Positions 10,346 to 19,411 of a stretch of 64,000 nucleotides of DNA are shown one piece after another. The notes under the pieces are model-generated. The model saw only the letters and a program-made list of their open reading frames with translations, did no database searches and was not told where the DNA came from. How positions within the stretch are numbered: the stretch's first letter is position 1; the number at the start of each line of letters is the position of its first letter. This DNA comes from Sediminibacillus albus (lineage in GTDB: Bacteria > Bacillota > Bacilli > Bacillales > Amphibacillaceae): the NCBI RefSeq assembly GCF_900101125.1, contig NZ_FNFL01000001.1:558001-622000 (forward strand), written 5' to 3'. The position numbers and the translations under genes were made by a program.

Positions 10346-12190
10346 CTATAAAGCGTTCAGCATTTGAAATTGAGATTTCACTAGGTCAAAATACTCTCCT
10401 CGTTTTTCCATCAGTTCTTTGTGATTGCCTTGCTCGAGTATTTTTCCATGCTCAAGGACAATAATATTATCCGCTTCTCTAATCGTTGAAAGCCGATGGG
10501 CAATCATAATAGCTGTCCGCCCGTGCAAAAGTTTTTTCAAAGCATCCTGGATTTTCACTTCCGTTTCTGTATCGATGCTTGCTGTCGCCTCATCTAAAAT
10601 TAATATCCGGGGGTTCGCGAGCAATGCCCGGGCAAACGATAGAAGCTGCCGTTCCCCAGCAGAAAGAATATTCCCTCGTTCCTCTACTTCTGTTTGATAA
10701 CCATCTGCCAGCCTTTTTATAAATTCATCAGCTCCAACAACCTTTGCCGCTTCGTGAACTTCTTCATCAGTTGCTTCCGGGCGGCCGAAACGGATATTTT
10801 CCATAATAGTTCCGGAAAAGATAAAGGTGTCTTGCAAAACTACGCTAATATTGCTGCGAAGACTGTCAATTTTAAGATCCTTTATATCCATCCCATCAAT
10901 CCTAACAACCCCCGCAGTTGGATCGTAAAAACGGCTGATCAGGTTAGCAATGGTTGATTTCCCAGATCCTGTATGTCCGACTAACGCCACCGTCTGTCCG
11001 GGTTTCATCTCTAAAGAGATTTCATGTAAAGCAACCCTGTCTTCATTATAGGAAAACTGGACGTTGTCAAACTCTATATGCCCCTGCATATCATGGACTT
11101 CTTTAGCATCCGCCTTCTCTTCTACGTTCGGCTGTTCATCCAGGAACTCAAATATCCGTTCAGAGGAGGCCATTGCCACCAATAACTGATTGTAAATTTG
11201 GCCGAGCCGGGAAATAGGCTCCCAGAACATGCCAAGAAAAAAAGCAAAGGACACGAACGTCCCTATCTCTATCCCGCCATTTGCCTCGCCTAATATTAGG
11301 AGGTGTGCTCCATAAGAGATTAAAATAACCGTACCGATAGCATTGCTCATTTCTACAAACGGACCGAAATAAGCACTTTTCTTAGTAGCCTGACGTTCAC
11401 TTTCATAGTTATCGGTATTAACTCCGTCAAAAAACTCTGTATTTTCACGCTCTTGCGAGAAGGACTGCGTAATCCGAATCCCCTGCATGCTTTCGTTTAA
11501 ATGGGAGTTCAGTCTTGATTTCTGTATCCTGACTTCCTGCCAGGATCTCCGAATGTTACGTCTCAGTTTGGTGGATATATAAAACATTAACGGCAGAATA
11601 ATCATTACTGCCAATGCTAAAGGCGGGCTGAGAACAAATAAGATAACGACAATACCCAGCAGCATTACTACATCCATCAGCAGGTTAATGATTCCATTTG
11701 TAAACAACTCTTGTAAAGAGTTAACATCATTTAATATCCGGACTAGTATCGAACCAGCAGATCGTTTGTCAAAGAAGTTATGTGATAAATGTTGGACATG
11801 TGAAAAAAGATTTTTCCTAAGATCATAAATGACATTCTGTCCTAATATATTCACCCATTTTATCCGGAAAGTGTTAGCCAGATAGCTGAGCAAATAGAGG
11901 ATGGAAATCCCTATAACTAAATAGGTTAGGAAGTTAAAATCCTCATGTTTTATTGCTACGTCAATCGCTACTTTACCGATAATCACCGGGACAGCCATCC
12001 GAATCAACGTAGAAATAAACATTGCGATAATTGCCCCTGGCACAAGCTTCCTGGAATATGGTTTGACATATGTCAACAGCCTCAGCATCTGCCTCCAGTT
12101 AAACGGCTTTTCAACCGCCTGGTCAAGCGGATAGTAAAACCTGTTAAGGTGTCTATTTTTATTTGGTTGACTTGCCGTTGTTTTCGCCAC
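10346..12190 (-). CDS. ABC exporter half-transporter, catalytic-glutamate subunit
   Basis: A 614-residue half-transporter with a six-helix transmembrane domain (about residues 35-335) fused to a nucleotide-binding domain. Walker A is GHTGSGKST and Walker B ILILDEATASID with the catalytic Glu present, but the signature loop reads LSAGE instead of LSGGQ. It pairs with the gene upstream, whose signature is canonical but whose Glu is Asp, so together they make one active and one degenerate ATP site. I favour a GTG start at 12190, six bases after GGGGGG; the ATG at 12196 abuts that site. It resembles the Bacillus subtilis YknU/YknV exporter family; the substrate is unknown. Confidence 0.88.
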   Translation of the reverse strand: MAKTTASQPNKNRHLNRFYYPLDQAVEKPFNWRQMLRLLTYVKPYSRKLVPGAIIAMFISTLIRMAVPVIIGKVAIDVAIKHEDFNFLTYLVIGISILYLLSYLANTFRIKWVNILGQNVIYDLRKNLFSHVQHLSHNFFDKRSAGSILVRILNDVNSLQELFTNGIINLLMDVVMLLGIVVILFVLSPPLALAVMIILPLMFYISTKLRRNIRRSWQEVRIQKSRLNSHLNESMQGIRITQSFSQERENTEFFDGVNTDNYESERQATKKSAYFGPFVEMSNAIGTVILISYGAHLLILGEANGGIEIGTFVSFAFFLGMFWEPISRLGQIYNQLLVAMASSERIFEFLDEQPNVEEKADAKEVHDMQGHIEFDNVQFSYNEDRVALHEISLEMKPGQTVALVGHTGSGKSTIANLISRFYDPTAGVVRIDGMDIKDLKIDSLRSNISVVLQDTFIFSGTIMENIRFGRPEATDEEVHEAAKVVGADEFIKRLADGYQTEVEERGNILSAGERQLLSFARALLANPRILILDEATASIDTETEVKIQDALKKLLHGRTAIMIAHRLSTIREADNIIVLEHGKILEQGNHKELMEKRGEYFDLVKSQFQMLNAL

Positions 12191-12208
12191 GTTCATCCCC
12201 CCTTTTTT

Positions 12209-13960
12209 TTATTCCACAGCACTCATTATTTCCTGTTTATCCTGGTATTGAATATCATAGATTCTTTGGTAAGGCCCGCCGTTATGGAGGAGCTCTTCGT
12301 GCGTGCCTCTTTCAACAATTTCCCCATCTTCTAAGACAAGCACTTCATCTGCATGTTTTAGAGATGAAATCCGGTGGGCAATAATGAATGTCGTTCTACC
12401 TTCCATTACTTCTTTTAATGCTTTTTGAATTTCAAATTCTGTTTCCATGTCAACAGCAGAGGTTGCATCGTCCAGTACCAATATGCTCGGATTAATCAAA
12501 ATTGCTCTGGCTATCGCTATCCGTTGTTTTTGGCCGCCTGAAAGACCCATCCCCCTTTCGCCAAGCATTGTTTCATATCCGGCAGGCATTTCCATAATGA
12601 AATCATGGGCCTGCGCTCTCTTGGCTGCATCGATTATTTGATCCATGGTTGCAGTTGGGTTGCCATAAGCAATATTTTCTTTTATTGAAGTCGAAAACAG
12701 GAATGATTCTTGTAAAACGAATCCGATATTACGGCGCAGCGCTTTTAAATCATAGTCTTCTATTTTTCTTCCATCAACCAATACTTCTCCTTGCTCTGGC
12801 TCATAAAACCGAGTGATTAATTGTGTAATACTTGTTTTCCCAGCACCTGTAGCGCCTATCAGTCCGATAACTGTCCCAGGAGGGGCATCGAAAGAGATAT
12901 TTTTCAGTGCAGAATCATCATCTTCCGCATAGGTTAATGTAACGTCTTTAAAACTGACGTGCCCTTGGAGATGCTGTATCTCGACTGCCGTTTCTTTATT
13001 GGTAATATCCTCATCAGCTTCTAAAATTTCCAACAATCTTTCTCCAGAAGCTTTTGCCTGGGAAAACATATTGACAATAAAGCCAAGCTGCATAAGCGGT
13101 CCTAGAATATAATTTACTAAACTGAAAAAGGCAACCAAGGCACCTAGAGTCAAATCACCATTCATTACTAAATAACCGCCGAACGCTAACAAAGCAACCA
13201 TACAAATATTTCCGATAAACTCCATTAAAGGAAAATACTTAGCCCAAATATTGGAAGTTGCAATATAATTTTCTTTATAATTATCGTTCTTATCTGTAAA
13301 TCGAGTAATCTCAAAGTTTTCCTTTGAGAGAGACTTTACAGTATTCATTCCGCTGACATTTTCCTGGATTCTCGTGTTAAGTCTACCCATCGATTTACGG
13401 ATTTTTCGAAACGATGGATGGACACGCCGGTCGAATTTATATACAACAACCGCAAGAAATGGCATTGCTGCCATCGTAACCAGAGCCAAAGGTACAGAGT
13501 AATAAAACATGACACTAAGGCTGATAACAATCAGAAGGACTATTTTTATTAATTCCTTGCATCCTGCAGCCAAAAAGAACTTAAATCCTTCTACATCCAT
13601 CGTCAAACGAGACATCAAGTCGCCTGTTCTGGCGTTATCATAGTAAGTAAAAGAAAGTCTTTGCAACTTTTTATACAGGCCATCCCTAAGTGTATAAACA
13701 GATTTCACTCCGAAAAGTTCTCCTAAATATTGTTGAGAGAAATTTGCAACCCCTTTTATTGCCATGATCAAGATAAAACCAACAGATAAATAAGGAATCA
13801 ATCTATATTGCTCATCTATTACTACATGGTCAATCGTTAGTTGCAGGACAACTGGATAAATAACAGTAATCACGGTAACTAACATGACAAAAAATAAAGA
13901 AGCAAAAAATAGTTTCTTAAATGGCCAGTAATATTGCTTTAACTTTTTAAAAGTATTCAA
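12209..13960 (-). CDS. ABC exporter half-transporter, degenerate-Walker-B subunit
   Basis: A 583-residue half-transporter: six transmembrane helices in the first 330 residues and an ATPase domain. Walker A is GATGAGKTS and the signature LSGGQKQR is canonical, but Walker B reads ILVLDDATSAVD, with Asp at the catalytic Glu position. That is typical of the degenerate partner in heterodimeric exporters (BmrCD, TM287/288 type). The start is TTG with AGAAGGAGGG 6 bases upstream; an ATG 30 codons earlier has no ribosome site and would overlap it. It is first gene of a two-gene operon (18-bp gap). Likely multidrug or peptide export; the substrate is not readable. Confidence 0.88.
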   Translation of the reverse strand: MNTFKKLKQYYWPFKKLFFASLFFVMLVTVITVIYPVVLQLTIDHVVIDEQYRLIPYLSVGFILIMAIKGVANFSQQYLGELFGVKSVYTLRDGLYKKLQRLSFTYYDNARTGDLMSRLTMDVEGFKFFLAAGCKELIKIVLLIVISLSVMFYYSVPLALVTMAAMPFLAVVVYKFDRRVHPSFRKIRKSMGRLNTRIQENVSGMNTVKSLSKENFEITRFTDKNDNYKENYIATSNIWAKYFPLMEFIGNICMVALLAFGGYLVMNGDLTLGALVAFFSLVNYILGPLMQLGFIVNMFSQAKASGERLLEILEADEDITNKETAVEIQHLQGHVSFKDVTLTYAEDDDSALKNISFDAPPGTVIGLIGATGAGKTSITQLITRFYEPEQGEVLVDGRKIEDYDLKALRRNIGFVLQESFLFSTSIKENIAYGNPTATMDQIIDAAKRAQAHDFIMEMPAGYETMLGERGMGLSGGQKQRIAIARAILINPSILVLDDATSAVDMETEFEIQKALKEVMEGRTTFIIAHRISSLKHADEVLVLEDGEIVERGTHEELLHNGGPYQRIYDIQYQDKQEIMSAVE

Positions 13961-14199
13961 TGGTTTCCCTCCTTCTGATAAATTTTCGCGTATGTATAAA
14001 TATATCGGGTAACGAAATATTTTTCCACCCATTTGACTCAATTTTTCCAAAATTTTTAATCGATTGCAAATTATCCTTTATAAGCTTTTTATGTAAGGAA
14101 CATACCTATAACAGAAATACCAATGCAAAGCAGGCCCAGACCCAAAAGATGGACAAGGTCATGGAAGACTTTCCGTTAAGTGATTTGAGTATTTAGCAT

Positions 14200-14227
14200 A
14201 AAAAAAGGGATGCTTATAAGCATCCCT
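14200..14227 (-). terminator. Terminator of ykuV
   Basis: A perfect 20-bp palindrome (GGGATGCTTA and its complement) followed on the minus strand by TTTTTTTATG, 16 bp after the ykuV stop. Confidence 0.85.
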
Positions 14228-14242
14228 ATACAATCGCATAAG

Positions 14243-14692
14243 TTATTTTTCATTTTTTCCAAGTACACGGTTCACGCGTTTACGCAGCATTTTCATGCCG
14301 CCGCCGCCTGCTTGGAAATGACGGAGATTGCCTTCTGCATCAAATACATAATATGCAGGGACATATTTGTTATCGAAAGCATCTGTCAAAGCATGCTTGT
14401 TATCAACAAAGATCGATTGAGAAATTCCATGCTCTTCAGCCACTTCCTTAATCGTATCCAAATCAAGGTCTTTCTCAGAACGAGGCATATGAACAGCTAT
14501 CACATTAAGTTCATCTTTATATTCATCACGGAACTCATTGACATTCGGCATAGCTTCTTTGCATAACCCGCAGCTGACAGACCAAAAGTGGATTAATGTT
14601 GGCTTTCCGCCAATCAACTCGTCTTTAGTTACTTCTCCATTCAACCATTCTGTTGCACCTTCTAATTCAGGCATAGGTTCTCTTAACTTCAT
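14243..14692 (-). CDS. ykuV: Thiol-disulfide oxidoreductase (thioredoxin-like)
   Basis: A 149-residue cytoplasmic TlpA/ResA-like thioredoxin-fold protein without a signal peptide. The active site is HFWSVSCGLCKEAMP, a CxxC pair at Cys41 and Cys44, followed by VPAYYVFDAEG with the cis-proline expected after the active site. Length matches Bacillus subtilis YkuV, a thiol reductase. The start follows AAGGAGGAATATCG. It sits downstream of the peroxiredoxin ykuU, as in Bacillus subtilis, and may supply it with electrons, but a terminator between them suggests separate transcripts or read-through. Confidence 0.93.
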   Translation of the reverse strand: MKLREPMPELEGATEWLNGEVTKDELIGGKPTLIHFWSVSCGLCKEAMPNVNEFRDEYKDELNVIAVHMPRSEKDLDLDTIKEVAEEHGISQSIFVDNKHALTDAFDNKYVPAYYVFDAEGNLRHFQAGGGGMKMLRKRVNRVLGKNEK

Positions 14693-14788
14693 CGATATTC
14701 CTCCTTATTAAGGCATTCCCGGTTATCAGCTGAGTTTGATTGAGAACAGCGATAACCTAAATGCATCTATATATTTCTTTAAGAGATT

Positions 14789-14816
14789 AAAAAGGTCTAA
14801 CACTAAGTGTTAGACC
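14789..14816 (-). terminator. Terminator of ykuU
   Basis: A perfect 10-bp stem (GGTCTAACAC with its complement, TAA loop) followed on the minus strand by TTTTTAATC, 20 bp after the ykuU stop. Confidence 0.87.
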
Positions 14817-14835
14817 CGTATTAGCAATCAATCAC

Positions 14836-15378
14836 TTACAGTGTTTCCTGACCAGGTTTCCAGTCTGCTGGGCAAAGACCCCCGGTTTGAAGTGCTTGCA
14901 ATACACGAAGCGTTTCATCTACGTCACGCCCGATATTATTGTGGTTAACCACTTGATACTGCAGCTCGCCTTCCGGATTAATGATGAAAAGTCCGCGAAG
15001 AGCTACCCCTTCTTCTTCAATAAGCACTCCGTAGTCCCGGGCTACTTGATGGTTTGTATCAGCAGCTAAAGAATATTCCAAGTCTCCAAGACCATTTTCA
15101 TCACGTGAAGTGTTGATCCAAGCCAAATGAGTATGAATGGTATCAGTTGACACTCCGATTACTTCAGCGTCAAGGTCTTCAAATTCGTCGAATCGATCAG
15201 AAACAGCTGTAATTTCAGTCGGACATACAAAAGTGAAATCCATAGGATAAAAGAAAAGAACTGTCCATTTATCGTTTTTCATATTTTCTTCCAAGGAAAC
15301 TTTCCCAAATTCTTTATTAGGAAGAACAGCCTCCATTTCAAAGCGTGGTGCCTGCTTTCCTACCATACGTTCTGCCAT
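14836..15378 (-). CDS. ykuU: 2-Cys peroxiredoxin
   Basis: A 180-residue typical 2-Cys peroxiredoxin of the AhpC/Prx1 type that reduces hydrogen peroxide and organic peroxides. The peroxidatic Cys52 lies in FYPMDFTFVCPTEI and the resolving Cys169 in GGLCPADWKPGQ near the C-terminus. Length equals Bacillus subtilis YkuU. I start at the ATG of MAERMVGK, preceded by TTTTGGAGGG; a 12-residue upstream extension lacks a ribosome site. The thioredoxin-like ykuV lies downstream and the channel gene ykuT diverges upstream. Confidence 0.95.
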   Translation of the reverse strand: MAERMVGKQAPRFEMEAVLPNKEFGKVSLEENMKNDKWTVLFFYPMDFTFVCPTEITAVSDRFDEFEDLDAEVIGVSTDTIHTHLAWINTSRDENGLGDLEYSLAADTNHQVARDYGVLIEEEGVALRGLFIINPEGELQYQVVNHNNIGRDVDETLRVLQALQTGGLCPADWKPGQETL

Positions 15379-15646
15379 ATAAAATCCCTCCAAAAAGTAA
15401 TTCAAGTATTTCAACGTTCGGATGTTGATTTACAAAAATATTATAAATGACTACCTATTACTAGTCAAAAATAAACACTTAACTACTATCAATAACTTTC
15501 ATAATATAACCAAATTCGACGCTTCCATACGAATCCGTCAATTTTTTGACCGAAGGCAGCACAATGGATTCCCTATATTAATTAGTTGCTACTCACGCGC
15601 ATCTTGCCTACACTTATCATTGAATAAATGGGGAAGGAGCTGGAAC

Positions 15647-16486
15647 ATGAATTTATTAGAAAATGGGTTGAACTTTAACTGGAGTGGTGCGTTAGAGCTG
15701 ATTATTACCAATGGGTTGAAAATAATATTACTGATTATCGGACTTATGATTGCCGCCCCATTAGGAAAAAAAATCATCTCAAAAACAATAACAGCTGCAA
15801 GCAACAAAGAAAAAATTTCACAGGGAAGGATAAGAACATTAGAGAAGTTACTAATTAATATTTATTCATACGTACTTATCTTTTTGTTTATTGTCATGTT
15901 ATTTGGCATTTTCGAGATTCCTGTCGCCCCGCTGTTAGCTGGTGCAGGTGTACTCGGTCTGGCAATCGGGTTTGGGGCACAAGGCTTGGTAAGTGATGTT
16001 GTCACCGGGTTCTTTCTTTTGCTCGAGAAGCAAGTGGAAGTTGATGAATATGTGACCGCAGGTGGGTATGACGGAATTGTCGAGGAAGTAGGATTGCGGA
16101 CGACCAAGATCCGCAGCTTCGATGGTACGCTCAATTTTGTCCCTAATCGCGAAATATCTGGTGTAAGCAATCATTCGCGCGGCACGATGCGAGCTTTGGT
16201 AGATATCGGCATCAGTTACGAGGATAATATTGACGAGGCAATGGCCGTTCTGCAAACCATTTGTGATGAATTTAAAGAAAATGATGATCGATTTAAGGAG
16301 GGGCCCGATGTACTTGGTGTGCAAAGTATTGGCTCTTCAGACATAGTCCTCAGGGTGCTTGGCCAAACAGAAAACATGGCTCAGTGGGCAGTTGAACGAG
16401 ACATGAGAAAACGGATAAAAGAAGCATTTGATGCAGCAGGAATCGAAATTCCTTACCCGCATCAAGTTAATGTGGATAAGACATAA
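15647..16486 (+). CDS. ykuT: Small-conductance mechanosensitive channel (MscS family)
   Basis: A 279-residue MscS-type channel that opens on osmotic downshock to release solutes. Three hydrophobic segments lie in the first 110 residues; the third (LAGAGVLGLAIGFGAQGLVSD) is the glycine/alanine-rich pore helix. The beta and C-terminal cytoplasmic domains follow (FVPNREISGVSNHSRG is typical). The start is the ATG after GGGAAGGAGC; the frame is open 75 codons further upstream but without a ribosome site. It is divergent from ykuU and convergent with ykuS across a bidirectional terminator. Confidence 0.93.
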   Translation: MNLLENGLNFNWSGALELIITNGLKIILLIIGLMIAAPLGKKIISKTITAASNKEKISQGRIRTLEKLLINIYSYVLIFLFIVMLFGIFEIPVAPLLAGAGVLGLAIGFGAQGLVSDVVTGFFLLLEKQVEVDEYVTAGGYDGIVEEVGLRTTKIRSFDGTLNFVPNREISGVSNHSRGTMRALVDIGISYEDNIDEAMAVLQTICDEFKENDDRFKEGPDVLGVQSIGSSDIVLRVLGQTENMAQWAVERDMRKRIKEAFDAAGIEIPYPHQVNVDKT

Positions 16487-16489
16487 AAG

Positions 16490-16546
16490 GAAAAAAGCGA
16501 GGCAACATTCAGATTTTAAATCTGAGACTGCCTCGCTTCGCTTTTT
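16490..16546 (+). terminator. Bidirectional terminator between ykuT and ykuS
   Basis: An outer AAGCGAGGCA/TGCCTCGCTT stem encloses an inner TCAGATTT/AAATCTGA stem, with AAAAAA before and CTTTTT after. It can serve both convergent genes. Confidence 0.85.
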
Positions 16547-16562
16547 ACAGGGAGATGTCCGT

Positions 16563-16805
16563 TTATTGGAAACGTCTGTCTACTTGATTGCAAACTTCTT
16601 CAGCAGTCATTCCATTGGCATTGATTACCGAAGCCTGAGTGCTAGCCGTTGCCATCCCCATCACATCTTTATCCTGGCCGGAAATAACACAACAGTCACA
16701 ATTCTGCACATCCTGCTCCTGCCTTAAGTCTACTAATTCATATCCTCTTTCCTGCAAAGCCCCTTTAACGTCTGAAAGCGTCCCTTCAATACCAATCCTA
16801 GGCAT
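16563..16805 (-). CDS. ykuS: UPF0180 family protein YkuS
   Basis: An 80-residue cytoplasmic protein of the uncharacterised UPF0180/YkuS family. It begins MPRIGIEGTLSDVKGALQE and contains NCDCCVISGQDKDVMGM with two adjacent Cys; the family is found mostly in endospore formers and the function is unknown. The start follows TTAGGAGGTTTTC. It lies between ykuT and ykuR as in Bacillus subtilis, but is separated from ykuR by an unusual tandem-repeat tract. Confidence 0.92.
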   Translation of the reverse strand: MPRIGIEGTLSDVKGALQERGYELVDLRQEQDVQNCDCCVISGQDKDVMGMATASTQASVINANGMTAEEVCNQVDRRFQ

Positions 16806-16997
16806 TTTGAAAACCTCCTAAAAATTTATCAAAGTAATCAATAATAGAATCCCCAACAAAACATATGGTATACAGAAAAGTGGAAACGCCTGATCAGTAC
16901 TTTATGAATTGGACTGCTTCGCAGGAGATAAAGGAAACACCGAGCCTGCGCGAGGATGTTGACTTATCGGACGAAGAAGCTCTCTGCTTCTCCTTTG

Positions 16998-17256
16998 TTG
17001 ATCTACTTTCCCGGGTTTTCGCTCTTCTTTCAGCCGGAGTTGATCTTCTTTGCTGTAAAGTTGCTCTACTTCCACTTCTTTGATCTACTTTCCCGGGTTT
17101 TCGCTCTTCTTTCAGCCGAAGTTGATCTTCTTTGCTGTAAAGTCGCTCTACTTTCTCTTCGTTGATCTTCTTTCCCGGTTTTGCGCTCTTCTTGCAGCCG
17201 AAGTTGCTCTTCTTTGCTATAAAGTTGCTCTACTTCCTTTCGTTGATCTTCTTTTT
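16998..17256. repeat. Nested tandem repeat, three 82-bp units made of 19-22-bp subunits
   Basis: Units begin at 16998, 17080 and 17162, with a fourth partial copy from 17243. Period is 82, 82 and 81 bp. Each unit holds four subrepeats at spacings of about 20, 22, 21 and 19 bp that share TTGATCTTCTTT or close variants (TTGCTCTACTT, TTCGCTCTTCTTT). The plus strand is pyrimidine-rich. Because 82 is not a multiple of 3, one reading frame cannot persist through the copies, so the short ORFs crossing it are unlikely to be genes. It fills the ykuR-ykuS gap. The flank 16860-16990 is not repetitive and shows no gene. Confidence 0.9.
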
Positions 17257-17272
17257 ACTAACCGCTCTCAAA

Positions 17273-18388
17273 CTACAGACTTCTAATCGTTTTTTCTACA
17301 ATGTTCACTCCTACTTCCAGTGCATCTTCGTCGGGGTCCAGCTTACTATGGTGCAAACCATATACTGAATCGACTCCAAGCCAAAACATAAAACCTGGAA
17401 TCTCCTTAAGCATATAACCGAAGTCTTCTCCGGTCATGGCCGAACTGGCGTCTTTCCAATTAACATTTTCCGTTTCGACTATTTGCTTAAATTTCTGCAC
17501 ATAGTGTTCATCATTAAATACTTGATAATAGTTTGATCCATAATCGATCGCTATGCTGCAATCAAAGCTAATTTCATGTCCTTTGGCAATCTGCTCAATA
17601 TGCTTCTTTACTTGATCAATTATTTGAGGATTCAATGTTCTTATCGTACCCTCGAGTCTGGCATTTTCAGCAATGACGTTTTGTACAAATCCTCCTGTGA
17701 TTTTTCCGATTGTAACTACGGCACTTTCTAATGGGTCAACCCGTCTTGACACTATTTGCTGCAGCTGGGTGACAAAGCTGCTGGCAGCCGCCACCATATC
17801 GTGGGTAAGGTGAGGATAGGCAGCATGCCCCCCTTTTCCTTTGAAATCGATGAATAATTCACTCGTGTTAGCAAATAACAGGCCAGGTTTTGAAGAGACC
17901 GTTCCTACCGGAAGTTCAGGTGCAATATGAAGGGCAAAGATCACATCAGGCCTCCATGAAGAGAATATCTCAGAATCCAGCATCGGGAGTGCTCCGCCTG
18001 GTCCCTCCTCTGCCGGTTGAAAAATAAACACTACGTCATCCTTGATTGGAGTCTCGGCCAACCTTTCCAGGGCCCCGAGCGCAATCGTCATATGAAAATC
18101 ATGCCCACAAGCGTGCATGTAACCTTCATGCCCTGATACATAAGGATAGTCATTCTCTTCCATTATTGGCAGTCCATCAATATCGGCCCGAAAGCCAATA
18201 ATTCTTTCAGGGTGGCTGCCGGCTACTTTAACGGCAAAGCCGGTTTCCCACTTTCTTATTTGCAAATGTGCTTGTGGAAAAGAAGCAACAAGCTCTAATA
18301 ATAAATGTTGCGTTTTGTACTCCTGAAAGCCTGGCTCGGGAATTTCGTGTAAATTTCTGCGTATTTTGATTAAATCAGCTGTATTCAT
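17273..18388 (-). CDS. ykuR: N-acetyldiaminopimelate deacetylase
   Basis: A 371-residue M20-family amidohydrolase that removes the acetyl group from N-acetyl-LL-diaminopimelate in the acetyl branch of lysine and peptidoglycan precursor synthesis. Metal and catalytic motifs are [19 protein letters not shown] and EEGPGGA, and the dimerisation domain occupies the middle of the chain. A C-terminal metal-binding His lies in [11 protein letters not shown]. The length matches Bacillus subtilis YkuR (DapL-type). The ATG follows AAAGGGATGG. dapH lies immediately upstream, giving consecutive steps of the pathway, though a terminator-like hairpin lies between. Confidence 0.95.
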   Translation of the reverse strand: MNTADLIKIRRNLHEIPEPGFQEYKTQHLLLELVASFPQAHLQIRKWETGFAVKVAGSHPERIIGFRADIDGLPIMEENDYPYVSGHEGYMHACGHDFHMTIALGALERLAETPIKDDVVFIFQPAEEGPGGALPMLDSEIFSSWRPDVIFALHIAPELPVGTVSSKPGLLFANTSELFIDFKGKGGHAAYPHLTHDMVAAASSFVTQLQQIVSRRVDPLESAVVTIGKITGGFVQNVIAENARLEGTIRTLNPQIIDQVKKHIEQIAKGHEISFDCSIAIDYGSNYYQVFNDEHYVQKFKQIVETENVNWKDASSAMTGEDFGYMLKEIPGFMFWLGVDSVYGLHHSKLDPDEDALEVGVNIVEKTIRSL

Positions 18389-18439
18389 TCAAACACCATC
18401 CCTTTGGTTGTTGCTAAAGGTTATCTCCATCATTTTATA

Positions 18440-18470
18440 CAAAAAAAGCAGGAGAGATAATCCCCTGCTT
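18440..18470 (-). terminator. Terminator or attenuator between dapH and ykuR
   Basis: AAGCAGG and CCTGCTT pair across a 10-base interior and are followed on the minus strand by TTTTTTT. It lies between the dapH stop and the ykuR start, so it should reduce ykuR transcription from the dapH promoter. Confidence 0.75.
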
Positions 18471-18515
18471 AGCAATTAAAATTTTACGCCTTCTAGGGCT
18501 TTGTTTATTTTTGAT

Positions 18516-19238
18516 TTACTCTTGGTCCAATTTTCTAAGTTCGGCTTTAATTTCTGTTTTTGCTTTTGTCTGGTCATCTATTTCCTTTAAAACCTTGGCA
18601 GGTGTACCGGCTACTAATGTATTGGCAGGTACATCCTTTGTGACAATTGCTCCTGCAGCAACTACAGCACCTTCCCCGACTGTTACTCCTTCCAGTACGA
18701 CCGCATTAGCACCGATTACGACACCATCTTCAATCACGACCGGTTTGGCAGAGGGTGGTTCAATTACACCGGCGAGTACTGCTCCGGCACCAATATGGCA
18801 ATTTTTACCTACAGTAGCTCTGCCTCCAAGTGTTACATTCATATCAATCATGGTTCCTTCACCAACCACAGAACCAATATTGATCATAGCGCCCATCATA
18901 ATGACGCAGCCATCGCCAATTTCCACTTGATCACGAATGACAGCACCAGGTTCAATCCGGGCATTTACTTGCTTTAAATCAAGCAATGGAATTGCCGAGT
19001 TTCTCCGATCATTCTCCAATACATAATCTTCAATTTTGTTTTCGTATGTATGCAAAACGGGTTGAATATCTTTCCACTCACCAAATAAAACACCTGTTTT
19101 TTCATCAACAAAGTCCTGTACTTTTTCACCGAAATCAAGGGTGTTTAATTGGTTCCCTTTAATATAAACTTTGACAGGTGTCGATTTGTTGCTATTTGAA
19201 ATGAATGAGATAATTTCATTAGCATCCATCATCTTCAT
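18516..19238 (-). CDS. dapH: Tetrahydrodipicolinate N-acetyltransferase
   Basis: A 240-residue left-handed beta-helix acyltransferase that acetylates tetrahydrodipicolinate with acetyl-CoA, the first step of the acetyl branch of diaminopimelate synthesis. An alpha/beta N-domain (residues 1-85) precedes about ten hexapeptide repeats such as VIRDQV, VIMMGA, GEGTMI and [25 protein letters not shown] is characteristic of the DapH/DapD group. The ATG follows TTGGAGGGATTTAC. It is upstream of ykuR on the same strand, as in Bacillus subtilis (ykuQ). Confidence 0.96.
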   Translation of the reverse strand: MKMMDANEIISFISNSNKSTPVKVYIKGNQLNTLDFGEKVQDFVDEKTGVLFGEWKDIQPVLHTYENKIEDYVLENDRRNSAIPLLDLKQVNARIEPGAVIRDQVEIGDGCVIMMGAMINIGSVVGEGTMIDMNVTLGGRATVGKNCHIGAGAVLAGVIEPPSAKPVVIEDGVVIGANAVVLEGVTVGEGAVVAAGAIVTKDVPANTLVAGTPAKVLKEIDDQTKAKTEIKAELRKLDQE

Positions 19239-19365
19239 GTAAATCCCTCCAATATTTTATTAAGCTACCAGCTTTACTTTATCAAATTTCATTGTAAACG
19301 TACAAGGAATTTAGTTGGCTGGCAAGTAAAGGGGGAATTAATTATTAGAATCCTCGATTTTCCGG

Positions 19366-19396
19366 CAATATAAAGAGCTCTTAGAATACTAAGAGC
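19366..19396 (-). terminator. Putative terminator of ykuL
   Basis: A perfect 8-bp stem (GCTCTTAG with complement, 4-base loop) followed on the minus strand by TCTTTATATTG. The T-tract is weak. Confidence 0.5.
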
Positions 19397-19411
19397 CCAA
19401 CATCTAAATCG

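Noticed and set aside
10346-13960. ABC pair as CydDC, the cytochrome bd assembly exporter, because cydAB follows
   Set aside because: A terminator and a long gap separate them from cydAB, gene order is reversed relative to cydABCD, and the sequences look more like YknU/YknV-type exporters.
15422-15646. 75-codon N-terminal extension of ykuT
   Set aside because: The MscS family match begins after the ATG at 15647, which has a strong ribosome site; the upstream part overlaps the ykuU promoter region.
16998-17256. Possible CRISPR array
   Set aside because: Copies are directly adjacent with no unique spacers and no cas genes are nearby.
16865-17368. Four overlapping plus-strand ORFs of 68-72 codons rich in Phe and Leu across the repeat tract
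   Set aside because: They arise from the pyrimidine-rich tandem repeat, whose 82-bp period shifts frame at each copy; no ribosome sites, and the last one overlaps ykuR in antisense.
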